Part shown: positions 26,901-33,694 of the stretch, one piece after another
Layout: the number at the start of each line of letters is the position of its first letter
How positions within the stretch are numbered: the stretch's first letter is position 1
From: Chitinophaga pollutisoli
Lineage (GTDB): Bacteria; Bacteroidota; Bacteroidia; Chitinophagales; Chitinophagaceae
Reading direction: 5' to 3'
Length of the DNA stretch: 64,000 nt
NCBI RefSeq assembly: GCF_038396755.1
Contig: NZ_CP149822.1
Location: forward strand, 2,294,001-2,358,000
Position numbers and translations under genes: made by a program
The notes under the pieces: model-generated
What the model was told of the DNA's origin: nothing
The model's database searches: none
What the model saw: only the letters and a program-made list of their open reading frames with translations

Positions 26901-27284
26901 GGCAGTCTCGTCGCGGCTCATGAGGATCACCGTCTTGTCCACGATGCGGTATGTGAGCGGCGAGCCGTCGAGGCATTTGTCCATCACTTCGCTGATCGAT
27001 GCGTTTTGCATTTGCAGGGTGATGCGGGTGTTGATGCGCGCAAGGTTTTCATCTTTAAAAATGAACAGGTAATCGCTTTGCTGGCGGATGATCTTGAAAA
27101 TCGTTTCCAATCCCGCGTTGCGCACCTGCACGTTCAGCGGAACATCCTGGATGCGGGCGCCGGCATGGGAAGGGAAGCCGGCAAAGAGCGCCAGCAAAAG
27201 GAAAAGGTGCAGGGCCGGAGGGGCTTTATGTCTCCGTATGCCCGCGCCACCGGGATGCGCCGCGGGTTTCATGCGTTTCTTCAT
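23916..27284 (-). CDS. SusC/RagA TonB-dependent transporter with STN signalling domain
   Basis: The 1122-residue outer-membrane receptor has these parts in order: signal peptide (to about residue 44, ending SHAGA), a secretin/TonB short N-terminal (STN) domain at ~50-118 (LNVQVRNAGLETIFKII), a carboxypeptidase-regulatory-like domain at ~128-205 (GVVTDADSREPLPGVSV), a TonB-box region (VVVVGYGTQKK), the plug (IYGSRATNGVVLITTKNGR), and a C-terminal 22-strand barrel ending in aromatic residues (FNFGINLHF). The STN domain passes the ligand signal to the FecR anti-sigma factor, and both FecR and its ECF sigma are immediately upstream, so the locus is self-inducing. SusD follows 18 bases downstream. 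Confidence 0.95.
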   Translation of the reverse strand: MKKRMKPAAHPGGAGIRRHKAPPALHLFLLLALFAGFPSHAGARIQDVPLNVQVRNAGLETIFKIIRQQSDYLFIFKDENLARINTRITLQMQNASISEVMDKCLDGSPLTYRIVDKTVILMSRDETAKAAVKLTGVVTDADSREPLPGVSVAVKGAAGGTVTDANGRFALQNADVPATLVFTFIGYTSKTVMVNDDKPVQIFLQRETRNIQQVVVVGYGTQKKTELTGSISTFRPDELNARPVLGPDQMLQGRMPGVNISSSSGMPGAGLRVSVRGTGSLSASNEPLYVIDGVPIIPHDAGVFNFGGRMNPLAQLNPQDIASVEVLKDAASAAIYGSRATNGVVLITTKNGRKGAGQLSLNAWAGMSEVMNLHKIEMADSKLYLEVANEAIDNYNKQYGYEPGNSKFIQGIDHPYPGLPDTDWMDLVLRKAWSQNVDLSVSGGNDKTTYYISGGFLNQQGTIIYNDLKKYTGRINLASEPLSWLRTGVNVSFSYSDNNRVPGSNLGSTVMGRSLPHRPFDRPYKPDGSYYVGGTSDLVYHNPIQILKEEVAQLQNYRMIGNAFAELRLMPGLTYKTSFGSDVGLTNDYVYYNAKHPYGTGNGRIADNRRWMTNILLENTLTYGKRFGELKLDVLAGHSFQRVMTSTSGIDGNGFPAPSFDVLNAASVITNAGTNLYGNAMESYFGRANLAYKERYLLGASIRTDGSSRFSPNNRYGYFPSVSAGWQVSKEPWWTQSGTDLKVRMSYGSTGNQEGVSNYAYQALTGGGYNYDGKSGIAITGFGNEALTWEKANQLDAGVEVSLWKGALSFTVDYFVKNTTNLLYNMPIHATSGFTSITSNIGSMRNKGLELALNGNYSFGELQWQSDFNISFIRNRITSLIGDNDLLSVGSNRGLQVGKDIGSIWVYKMIGIFQDDKDVPLPQYNTGVRAGDVHYEDINGDGVIDINDRQVVGSSNADFFGGWNNTFRYKNFDLTVFLNYTYGNDVYNTSRIMVERLGQNGTNNFRHVAEARWTGPGTSNTVPRAIYNQAQNIANSSRWLEDGSFLRVRTVSLGYELPRTWLQRAHVKRLRVYAQADNLALWTKYSGLDPEVSSDLDPRFIGEDNLVLPQPRSFNFGINLHF

Positions 27285-27389
27285 AACAGCATTTGTGTGT
27301 TTAATAATTCTATTGTATGCTTACGGGCATGGCAAGGACGATCCGGAAGGCGTCCCTTCCGAACGGCCAATGGCCTGCCATTTCATTTT

Positions 27390-28565
27390 CTATCGGGATA
27401 CTTTAACCGTGCGCCCTTCCACCTCAAAGTGGACGCCGGCCGTCAATTCGAGAATTTTCAGCGCCTGCGACAGGTGTTCCTGTTTCCGCATGGCGCCCGT
27501 TACATGTATGTGGCTGTCCAGCCCCGGCTCATATGCTACATCCACATCATACCATCTTCCCAGGTCGCGCATTACGGCCGAAAGCTCGTCGTTTTTAAAG
27601 GTGATGATGCCATTCTTCCAGGCCACGGCGCTTTCCATGTCGCCGGCGTATTGCTTCAGCGATCCGGATTTCGGGCTGAAAGCCGATTCCTGCCCGGGTT
27701 TCAGCGTCACTTGTTTTCCGCTGCCGGTTATACGAACAGCGCCTTCGAGCAGGGCGGTGGTGAAAAGTTTTTCTTCAGGATATGCATTGACGTTGAACTT
27801 CGTTCCCAGAACCTGCACCTTCATCCCGTCTACCATCACAAAAAACGGCCGCTGTACATCGCTCGCTACTTCAAAATAGGCTTCGCCGGTGAGGCTGACC
27901 ATCCTTTCGTTTCCATTGAAGGCCACCGGATATTCCAGGCGGCTGGCGGCGTTGAGCCAGACCTTTGTACCGTCGGCCAGGCGCACGCGGTATTGCCCGC
28001 CGCGGGGTGTGATTAAAATATTGCTTCCGCTTTTGCCTTCTTCCGCATCATACAACAGTTCGGCGTCTTTCTTTTCCACATTCCCTTCCCCGATCCGGCC
28101 GTCGGCTGTTTGATCGAGCACCACGGTTTTGCCGTTGTGCAGCACGAGTTGCGCTTTGTTGCCGCCGGGAGCGATATCGCCGTTCGGTCCGATGTTGCTG
28201 GCTGTCGCCACTTCCGCAACGGTTTCGGGTTGCCATTTCGACTGGCGTAACAGCAGCGCTCCGCCGCCTAGGAGTATCGCCATCCCGCCAACGGCGGCCG
28301 CCACCCGCCAGCGGTTGGTACGGCGCATGGGCGTAACGATGGTTTCCTGAACCGGCTGCATCCGGGCGTGAATCCCCGCCAGCAGGCGTTCCTGGAGGGC
28401 AATATCAGGCACGGCGATATCTCTTTCCCGGAAAGCTTCCAGTAACAGCGATTTCAGTGCCGTTGCGGGCGTGTGTTCCAGGTAATGCAGCAACCAGCGG
28501 CGCTCGTCGTCCGTCCAGTCCGGTTTAGCCAGCAGCTCCCGGAGATATTGTGCTTGATCCTCCAA
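27390..28565 (-). CDS. FecR-family anti-sigma factor
   Basis: The 391-residue inner-membrane protein has a cytoplasmic N-terminal part (1-80) expected to hold the sigma factor, a membrane segment at about residues 85-107 (VAAAVGGMAILLGGGALLL), a periplasmic FecR domain (ITPRGGQYRVRLADGTKVWLNA, then GEAYFEVASD), and a C-terminal DUF4974-type domain (AGDMESAVAWKNGIITF). It contacts the STN domain of the SusC receptor encoded downstream and releases the sigma factor when ligand is present. The likely start is TTG at 28565: a stop lies just upstream in frame and no earlier ATG exists, while GGAG directly follows the start. It is 64 bases downstream of the sigma gene. Confidence 0.92.
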   Translation of the reverse strand: MEDQAQYLRELLAKPDWTDDERRWLLHYLEHTPATALKSLLLEAFRERDIAVPDIALQERLLAGIHARMQPVQETIVTPMRRTNRWRVAAAVGGMAILLGGGALLLRQSKWQPETVAEVATASNIGPNGDIAPGGNKAQLVLHNGKTVVLDQTADGRIGEGNVEKKDAELLYDAEEGKSGSNILITPRGGQYRVRLADGTKVWLNAASRLEYPVAFNGNERMVSLTGEAYFEVASDVQRPFFVMVDGMKVQVLGTKFNVNAYPEEKLFTTALLEGAVRITGSGKQVTLKPGQESAFSPKSGSLKQYAGDMESAVAWKNGIITFKNDELSAVMRDLGRWYDVDVAYEPGLDSHIHVTGAMRKQEHLSQALKILELTAGVHFEVEGRTVKVSR

Positions 28566-28629
28566 TAGCGGTCAGGTTTATAGTAAATACGCGGAAATTG
28601 AAAAAAGGGGGTTGGAGAAGGAAGTTTTT

Positions 28630-29226
28630 TTATCCCAGCAGATGGGTGAGCAACGGCGCCCCCAGCGCCAGCGCCTGCCATTCCGGCTGCAGCCGCACAT
28701 ATTCACGGATGAATTGGCTGGCTTTCTGAATGTGCTCCTTCACGGTATAGTGGGATATCTGCAGTTCGGACGCCGCTTCGGCATAGGTGCGGCCCTGCAC
28801 TTTACAGAGCAGGAATACTTTTTTGCGTTGCGGGGGAAGCTGCTCGATGGCTTTTTCGAGCATGTCGAGCTGCAGGGAGGTATGATCAAATCCGGCCTGA
28901 TCTGGCAGATCCGGAAGTGTTTCCAGACCTTCAATCTGTAATTTTTCGCGGAGATCTTTGCGCAGCCAGGAAACGGAGCGGTTGTAGCTGACCACGAAGA
29001 GCCAGTTGCCCGCGGTCTGCCCGGGCTTCAGCTGCGCACGTTTTTCCCAAAGGCGGATAAATACTTCCTGTACAATGTCCTGCGCGGCGGAAGGCTCGCG
29101 CACCAGCCGGCAAATGTTGGCGTAAACAGACGGGAAATACACGCGGTACAGCGCATCGAAGGCTTCGGTGCTGTCGTTGCGCAGAGCGTCTACCCATAAT
29201 ATTTCATCAGACTCCTTCCAGGTCAT
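28630..29226 (-). CDS. ECF-type RNA polymerase sigma factor (FecI-like)
   Basis: The 198-residue sigma-70-family regulator has region 2 in the N-terminal half (FDALYRVYFPSVYANIC, then AAQDIVQEVFIRLWEKR) and region 4 in the C-terminal half (LPPQRKKVFLLCKVQGRTYAEAASELQISHYTVKEHI), with no region 3, as in ECF factors. It directs polymerase to the promoter of its own import locus. It is followed by the FecR anti-sigma factor and the STN-type SusC, the standard trans-envelope regulatory set of Bacteroidota. The C-terminal tail after region 4 is about 15 residues longer than the shortest members. Confidence 0.94.
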   Translation of the reverse strand: MTWKESDEILWVDALRNDSTEAFDALYRVYFPSVYANICRLVREPSAAQDIVQEVFIRLWEKRAQLKPGQTAGNWLFVVSYNRSVSWLRKDLREKLQIEGLETLPDLPDQAGFDHTSLQLDMLEKAIEQLPPQRKKVFLLCKVQGRTYAEAASELQISHYTVKEHIQKASQFIREYVRLQPEWQALALGAPLLTHLLG

Positions 29227-29350
29227 GCGTCTCCCTGTTTAAACTGTAAATAGTCCGGTACGTGGGCCGGATTGCGCGCAAATTTTAGGCTTTTGGTTGA
29301 TCGTTCATAAGGCCTGACGGCAAATTAATAATAAAATAATACAATTCGCA

Positions 29351-30706
29351 CTACTCCCGCGTAACGATGGAATGAAGGGAAGGAATGGTAACGGAGACGG
29401 AAGTTCCGGTGCCTTCGCGCCCATCCCAGGCGATGGCTCCGCCGAGGCCGGTCACGTTCTGGCGGAGGATATCGAGTCCGGAGCCGGGGCGCAGCCGGTC
29501 GGGTGGCAGGCCGATGCCGTCGTCTTCGATCGTCAGCGAAATATCTCCGCCATCGAATTGGAGCTGCACGATGATGCTGTTTGCCTGTGCATGTTTCACC
29601 GCGTTCTGGATCAGCTCCTGAGCGGTGCGGTATACGGTTAGTTCCGCGCCAGGCTCAAACCGGAAAGGCGTGCCGAAGCTGTAGAAATGGATTTGCGTGG
29701 GACAACAGGGCGCGAGGTTATAACAATGCGTTTCGAGCGCCGAGTTGAGGCCGTATTGTTGCAGCACTTCCGGCATGAGGCTGTGGGCTGTTTTGCGGAC
29801 TTCGCGGGCGGCTTCGTCAAGCAGGGCGAGCGTTTGGAGGAATTCGGCCGTTTGGAGCGAGGGCACTTGTTCCTGCAGCACGCCCAGGTGCATGCGCACC
29901 GCTGCCAGCGTACCGCAGACGCCGTCGTGGAGGCTCCGGGCGATGCGGCTTCTTTCTTTTTCTTCCACGTTCATGATGAGCAATGCTTTCTGGAGGTCGT
30001 TGCTGCTCCAGGGCGCCAGTTCCATCCCGGCGTCTGCACCGGCTTCCAACGCTTTCAGCAAAACGGGGTTGTAGAAGAAATTGGGAAAATCGGCATCGGC
30101 GGGGCGGTACATCAACTGCGTTTGTTCCCGGTTACCGAAAACGGGGCAAGCGAATATTTCCGCGTAGTGCTTTTCTTCTTCCGCGGTCAGCGCCCAGGCA
30201 AAATGCACTTCGTAAGGGTTCAGCCCCGCCTGCGAAGCATATTCAGTGCCGTGCTTGCAATATGCCATGGCGAGTTCTATGAACTGACGGGTTACGAAAA
30301 CGGCTTCGGGCGCGTGGTGCCGGGGCGTCATGACCACGCAGGCATGCTCCGGAGATTCCACGAGATCGAAATTGAAAACAGTGTGCAGCAGCGGGAGGTA
30401 GCGCTGGATGCGGAACATGCCTTCGCGCATGTTTTTGCTGTAGCGGTAGAGCTGCCCCACGATCCCCAGTGCATCGAGGTTCGAGATATCGCCAATGTGC
30501 AACCCGATATAAGGATCCCCGGAGATTTTTACCGCCGACGCGAAAAAGCGCGACAGCTCCCCCAGGGTCACCGGGCGCTGGAGGCTTTCCATCGATTCCG
30601 GTTCCACACCGGCATCCTGCATGATCTGATCCACCGGCCAGCCCAGCTTTTCACAGTAAATGAGGAGGATATTGATCGCCTCGGCGGTGGTCACCTGCGT
30701 TTCCAT
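29351..30706 (-). CDS. Hybrid sensor kinase: AraC-type effector domain fused to a HisKA_3 histidine kinase
   Basis: The 451-residue protein has no membrane segment or signal peptide. Residues 1-215 resemble the effector ('arabinose-binding', PF12625-type) domain of OruR/AraC-family regulators: residues 43-70 (RPVTLGELSRFFASAV, GDPYIGLHIG), 76-106 (LDALGIVGQLYRYS, YLPLLHTV), and 165-190 (EVHFAWAL, ifACPVFG). In AraC regulators this domain is followed by an HTH; here it is followed by a NarL-type dimerisation/phosphoacceptor region with ERSRIARSLHDGVCGTL (phosphoacceptor His260) and a GHKL ATPase domain with N box NAVKHA (368-373), DDGIG (395-399) and GSG (408-410). A cytosolic ligand-sensing kinase is predicted. 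No response regulator is adjacent. The start is the ATG at 30706. Confidence 0.8.
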   Translation of the reverse strand: METQVTTAEAINILLIYCEKLGWPVDQIMQDAGVEPESMESLQRPVTLGELSRFFASAVKISGDPYIGLHIGDISNLDALGIVGQLYRYSKNMREGMFRIQRYLPLLHTVFNFDLVESPEHACVVMTPRHHAPEAVFVTRQFIELAMAYCKHGTEYASQAGLNPYEVHFAWALTAEEEKHYAEIFACPVFGNREQTQLMYRPADADFPNFFYNPVLLKALEAGADAGMELAPWSSNDLQKALLIMNVEEKERSRIARSLHDGVCGTLAAVRMHLGVLQEQVPSLQTAEFLQTLALLDEAAREVRKTAHSLMPEVLQQYGLNSALETHCYNLAPCCPTQIHFYSFGTPFRFEPGAELTVYRTAQELIQNAVKHAQANSIIVQLQFDGGDISLTIEDDGIGLPPDRLRPGSGLDILRQNVTGLGGAIAWDGREGTGTSVSVTIPSLHSIVTRE

Positions 30707-30824
30707 ACATGTACAGATTTGGAATAGGCGCTTACGTCCTGGTAGGAATAAATATGATGCTGCAAGGAATAAAATTAATCAAAAACCCTTCCGCCTCCAA
30801 ACCACCCGTCCTTAAAATGCCCGT

Positions 30825-30848
30825 GCCCGGAAGCAGGGGCTTCCGGGC
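30825..30848 (-). terminator. Probable terminator of the small exported protein gene
   Basis: A perfect 10-base stem (GCCCGGAAGC and its complement, 30825-30834 and 30839-30848) with a 4-base loop lies 29 bases after the stop of the minus-strand gene at 30878. The T tract that follows on the minus strand is weak (ATTTT), so efficiency is uncertain. Confidence 0.5.
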
Positions 30849-30877
30849 AACGAACGCTATCGGTCTAAAATGGCGAA

Positions 30878-31237
30878 TCAGCATTTTTCGAGCTGCTGCA
30901 GCACGGTGAGGGTTTTATCCAGGCAACGTACCACTTTGTAGCCTTTTTCGTTTTCGAGGGTGATCACATACGTATTGATACCTTCCGCTTCGAATTCACG
31001 GATGAAGCGGATCTGGTAATCGGGGCATTTCTTCATGAGTGATTTGATCACATTGAAGGGCAGCGCCGCTTCGTTGATCATGCGGGAAGTGGCCAGCAGG
31101 TTGCCTTCGGCGTCGTACCAGCTTTTTTCCGCAGCCAGGCGAAGGGAGGTTTTGAACATCATGTCGGCGCCGGGGGTAACGGCGGAGGCATTCAAAGAGA
31201 TGATGACGGTGGCGATGAGTGCGATAATCGTTTTCAT
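30878..31237 (-). CDS. Small exported protein of unknown function
   Basis: The 119-residue protein has a signal peptide (MKTIIALIATVIISLNASA) and a mature part of about 100 residues that is lysine- and glutamate-rich (FKTSLRLAAEKSWYDAEGNL, then KGYKVVRCLDKTLTVLQQL). It has two cysteines in the mature part, one in CPDY and one in VRCLD, plus a final cysteine (EKC end). I do not recognise the family; small exported proteins of this pattern, with a short alpha-beta fold, are common in Chitinophagaceae. The frame is open to 31393, but the ATG at 31237 gives the signal peptide. It appears monocistronic, with hairpins on both sides. Confidence 0.65.
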   Translation of the reverse strand: MKTIIALIATVIISLNASAVTPGADMMFKTSLRLAAEKSWYDAEGNLLATSRMINEAALPFNVIKSLMKKCPDYQIRFIREFEAEGINTYVITLENEKGYKVVRCLDKTLTVLQQLEKC

Positions 31238-31559
31238 GTTAGTAATTTTATGGGATGAACGTTGTTGTTTGTTTGACGACCCAAAAGTATGAACGGTTCC
31301 AATCTTCCTAAAACGAATAGTTATCAGCGGATGAGCGGCAAACCAAACCACGCCAAATGTCCGTTTTTGTACAGACCGGACACATAGCCACATTTCAACC
31401 TAACCCTTACCAGCACGGCATTTCAATAAAAAAGCCCGTCCAATGGACGGGCCTCCGGGCCAACAGGCCTTCAAAATCGCTATCGGGTTAACCGGTTTCG
31501 GCTGAGCGGTCATTTTTAAAACCGGACGTTCCGGTCACAAAAACGGACACTTCCCGCGG
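31238..31559. other. Gene-free region with long-range inverted repeat
   Basis: These 322 bases hold the promoter of the small exported protein, a terminator for the RNA-repair operon, and regulatory-looking sequences: the 13-mer TGTCCGTTTTTGT at 31358-31370 occurs again in inverse orientation at 31537-31549, and ACCGGAcgtTCCGGT (31521-31535) is a perfect palindrome with a 3-base centre. No coding frame is convincing. Confidence 0.5.
31428..31452 (-). terminator. Terminator of the RNA-repair operon
   Basis: Arms 31434-31441 and 31445-31452 (GCCCGTCC and its complement) pair perfectly with a 3-base loop, and on the minus strand six T residues follow (plus A run 31428-31433). It lies 108 bases after the HD-kinase stop. 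Confidence 0.75.
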
Positions 31560-32678
31560 TTAAAAAGCCGGATCTGCGGCAATCCAGGTCACTTCATGGG
31601 CCTCCCAGGCGGCCGGCACCTCCAGCTTCGCCGCGAGCTTTTCCAGCACCGGCGCGGGAACCACGGCTTCGCGGCTGCTGTTCTGCCGGAAAAGCTGCCG
31701 GTACGGCACTTCTACGTACACGATCCGCACCTGCGCCTTATATGTGAAAAACAGCTCCAGCAACTGCATGCGCATCTGCCGGGTTACGTTGGTGGCATTC
31801 CACACGAAGCGGGTCCCTTTCCGCAAAAATACCCGGGCCCGTTCCTTCGCCGCCTGTATCACCTGGCCGTTGCCGGTAGCATCGGTCGGCGAAACGCCCA
31901 TTTCTTCCCGCAACCCGTCCAACGACACCACGGGCAGATCCGGGTAATGCCTGCGGATGAAGGTATCTTTCCCGGCACCGGGCAAACCGCTCATCAGGAT
32001 CACTTCGCTTACCGGTTGTTCAAACGGCACGTAATCGGGATGCGCATTTTCATGCAGCAGGTAATGCATGCGGGCATGCGGCGTTGCGAATGGCCGCGCT
32101 ACGCCCCAGCATTGCTGCTCCTGGCAAAGCGCTTCGAAGCAACCGATGCGGTAGAGCATCTCGTCTTTGTCGGCGCAGATGCGGCCAAGCACATCGGCGC
32201 GTGCGAGCAACGCCAGCAGCCGGGTATCCGCTTCCTGGCTCACTTTCACCAGCTCTTTCACAGGGTCCGGCCGCTCCAGGGCCCACAGCGAGAAGCCATG
32301 GTAGCGTACCAGCGCGGTTACCTGCTGGCGGATGGCGAATGGTGTTGGGATGTCACCGTATAACAGCTGCCGGGCAGTTTGCGCACCTTTGCGGGCGTGG
32401 CCGGGCGAGGAAATCCTTCCATCCGGCTCCGTAACCGTGGTGCTGCGCTTCTCCACGTCGTGCAGGAGCGCGGCGGCCCAGAGTATCTCCTGCTCCTGCG
32501 CGGACAATTGCTGATATTGCGATTCTGCACACATCGCTTCCAGCACCATTCGGGTGTGCGTGGCCACGTCGCCTTCGGCGTGGTGCAGCGGATCCTGTGG
32601 CGTGAGCGCCATGTCGCGCACCCAGTCGAACGACTGCACGAGATGCTCCCAGGATTTATTGTTACTGAGGGTCCACAT
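31560..32678 (-). CDS. HD-Pnk: HD-domain phosphoesterase fused to 5'-OH polynucleotide kinase
   Basis: The 372-residue cytosolic protein has an N-terminal HD phosphohydrolase domain (HHAEGDVATHTRMVLEAM near residue 32, ALLHDVEKRS near 71) and a C-terminal P-loop kinase domain with GLPGAGKDTFIRRHY (near residue 235), SLDGLREEMG (catalytic-type Asp) and WNATNVTRQMR (lid). This order is that of HD-Pnk from Runella slithyformis, an end-healing enzyme that removes 2',3'-cyclic phosphate or 3'-phosphate and adds a 5'-phosphate, making ends fit for sealing. Its partner RNA ligase gene is directly upstream and overlaps it by 17 bases. The frame is open to 32747, but a strong Shine-Dalgarno (AAGGAGG, 5 bases before the ATG at 32678) fixes the start. 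Confidence 0.88.
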   Translation of the reverse strand: MWTLSNNKSWEHLVQSFDWVRDMALTPQDPLHHAEGDVATHTRMVLEAMCAESQYQQLSAQEQEILWAAALLHDVEKRSTTVTEPDGRISSPGHARKGAQTARQLLYGDIPTPFAIRQQVTALVRYHGFSLWALERPDPVKELVKVSQEADTRLLALLARADVLGRICADKDEMLYRIGCFEALCQEQQCWGVARPFATPHARMHYLLHENAHPDYVPFEQPVSEVILMSGLPGAGKDTFIRRHYPDLPVVSLDGLREEMGVSPTDATGNGQVIQAAKERARVFLRKGTRFVWNATNVTRQMRMQLLELFFTYKAQVRIVYVEVPYRQLFRQNSSREAVVPAPVLEKLAAKLEVPAAWEAHEVTWIAADPAF

Positions 32679-33369
32679 AACTACCTCCTTCTTGTTTGAG
32701 GCGGGCGCGCTTCCAGTTTCTCGTCCAGTGAACGTCCGTTTGCACATGCCCTTTCCTTACATATTTAAATACATTTTTTGAAAACGCATCGGCCGGATAT
32801 CCGTCCGCGTTGCGCGTCACGATACCTTCCATCGTTGCGGGCGCGCCGGTGGCCGCGTTGTGCGGACCGAAAGCCCCGCTGCCGCCCGCAGCCGCTACCA
32901 GTTCCTTTTCAAATGCGGCGCGGCCGGTGATAACGGGCAACGTCACTTCCGGCACCACTGGCAAGTCGAGCATATGTGCGTAAAAGCGCGTTTCTTCCCA
33001 GCTCAGCCATCTTCCTTCTTCCCGTACCGCGAATACATAATAATGACGATCGAGCCGGCGGTATTCGAGGGAATGAACGGCGTAGAGGTTTTCCAGGAAA
33101 ATCTCCAGCGGGCCGAGGTCATGCTTTACCAGTTGCCAGAACCGGCGCAGGTCTTCCGTCCACGGCGAAGTCGTGGGCGCGGCGTGCGACCGGGCGAATA
33201 CACCCAGGCGCGACAAACAATTATTCTCCCCGTCGAGCTTTTCGGTATGCACCAGTTGCGGGATGGCAGACAGCTGCTCCCAATAATCGTAATTGATACG
33301 GTCGTCGCTGCTGGTGCCTGGTGAGAACGGGAAATGATAGGTACGGCCGTATTTTGTTGATATTGCCAT
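32662..33369 (-). CDS. ATP-dependent RNA ligase family protein
   Basis: The 235-residue nucleotidyltransferase has the ligase motifs in order: motif I EKLDGENN (adenylated Lys44), GVFARSH (Arg of motif Ia), YYVFAVRE (motif III), MEGIVTR (motif IV) and VFKYVRKG (motif V). It would seal 5'-phosphate and 3'-OH RNA ends through ligase-AMP and RNA-AMP intermediates. The N-terminus KYGRTYHFPFSPGTSSDDR is that of the bacterial RNA ligase family (PF09414-type); the length is compact, and no separate C-terminal domain is seen. The gene precedes and overlaps an HD-polynucleotide kinase. I take the ATG at 33369; a second ATG at 33393 is possible. Substrate (tRNA, mRNA or other) is unknown. Confidence 0.87.
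   Translation of the reverse strand: MAISTKYGRTYHFPFSPGTSSDDRINYDYWEQLSAIPQLVHTEKLDGENNCLSRLGVFARSHAAPTTSPWTEDLRRFWQLVKHDLGPLEIFLENLYAVHSLEYRRLDRHYYVFAVREEGRWLSWEETRFYAHMLDLPVVPEVTLPVITGRAAFEKELVAAAGGSGAFGPHNAATGAPATMEGIVTRNADGYPADAFSKNVFKYVRKGHVQTDVHWTRNWKRARLKQEGGSYVDPQ
32684..32690 (-). promoter_or_regulatory. Strong Shine-Dalgarno that fixes the HD-Pnk start
   Basis: AAGGAGG on the minus strand stands 5 bases before the ATG at 32678, inside the end of the RNA ligase gene. Such a strong site is unusual in Bacteroidota and suggests independent or coupled translation of the second gene. Confidence 0.7.
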
Positions 33370-33490
33370 GATTAGAGGATTTACATTAAACAAAATGATT
33401 TCCCGGCGCCCGGAAAACGGGCGCGGATGCGTGGTTCAATATGTTAATGCAATTACATGGCGCAAGGCTTGTGGTGTTTGCGATTGGATG

Positions 33491-33498
33491 CAAAATTA
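33491..33498 (-). promoter_or_regulatory. Bacteroidota-type -7 promoter box of the RNA-repair operon
   Basis: TAATTTTG on the minus strand matches the TAnnTTTG consensus exactly, with a TTCG about 22 bases upstream in the place of the -33 TTTG box. It lies about 120 bases upstream of the RNA ligase start. The dyad at 33545-33563 is further upstream. Confidence 0.5.
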
Positions 33499-33544
33499 GA
33501 AAAAAGGTCCGGCTTACGAACAGCGTTGGTCATTTTGCGGAATG

Positions 33545-33563
33545 GTTCGTCCATTAACCGAAC
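33545..33563. promoter_or_regulatory. Dyad GTTCG-N9-CGAAC upstream of the RNA-repair promoter
   Basis: Perfect 5-base half-sites with a 9-base spacer, about 47 bases upstream of the -7 box. This stretch, with the terminator at 33643-33676, accounts for the 325-base gap between the ALDH7 gene and the RNA ligase gene; I see no gene in it. Confidence 0.35.
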
Positions 33564-33642
33564 ATGCTGGTCCGGCTTTTCGTACTGCCCTAAGTGTTAG
33601 CTTCGGGGGCTGTTACATGCCAATCCTGCCTGGATGTTGAAC

Positions 33643-33676
33643 AAAAAAAGCCCGCGGCCGGAGAGGCCGCAGGCTT
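33643..33676 (-). terminator. Rho-independent terminator of the hydroxylysine/SusCD operon
   Basis: On the minus strand AAGCCTGCGGCC pairs with GGCCGCGGGCTT across a 4-6 base loop (one mismatch), followed by seven T residues (plus A run 33643-33649). It lies 19 bases after the ALDH7 stop, the last gene of the large operon. Confidence 0.88.
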
Positions 33677-33694
33677 GCTGATGCTTATCTATAC

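Noticed and set aside
29351-30706. Reading the kinase's first 215 residues as a second, separate gene
   Set aside because: A single uninterrupted frame joins it to the kinase, with no internal start that fits a domain border.
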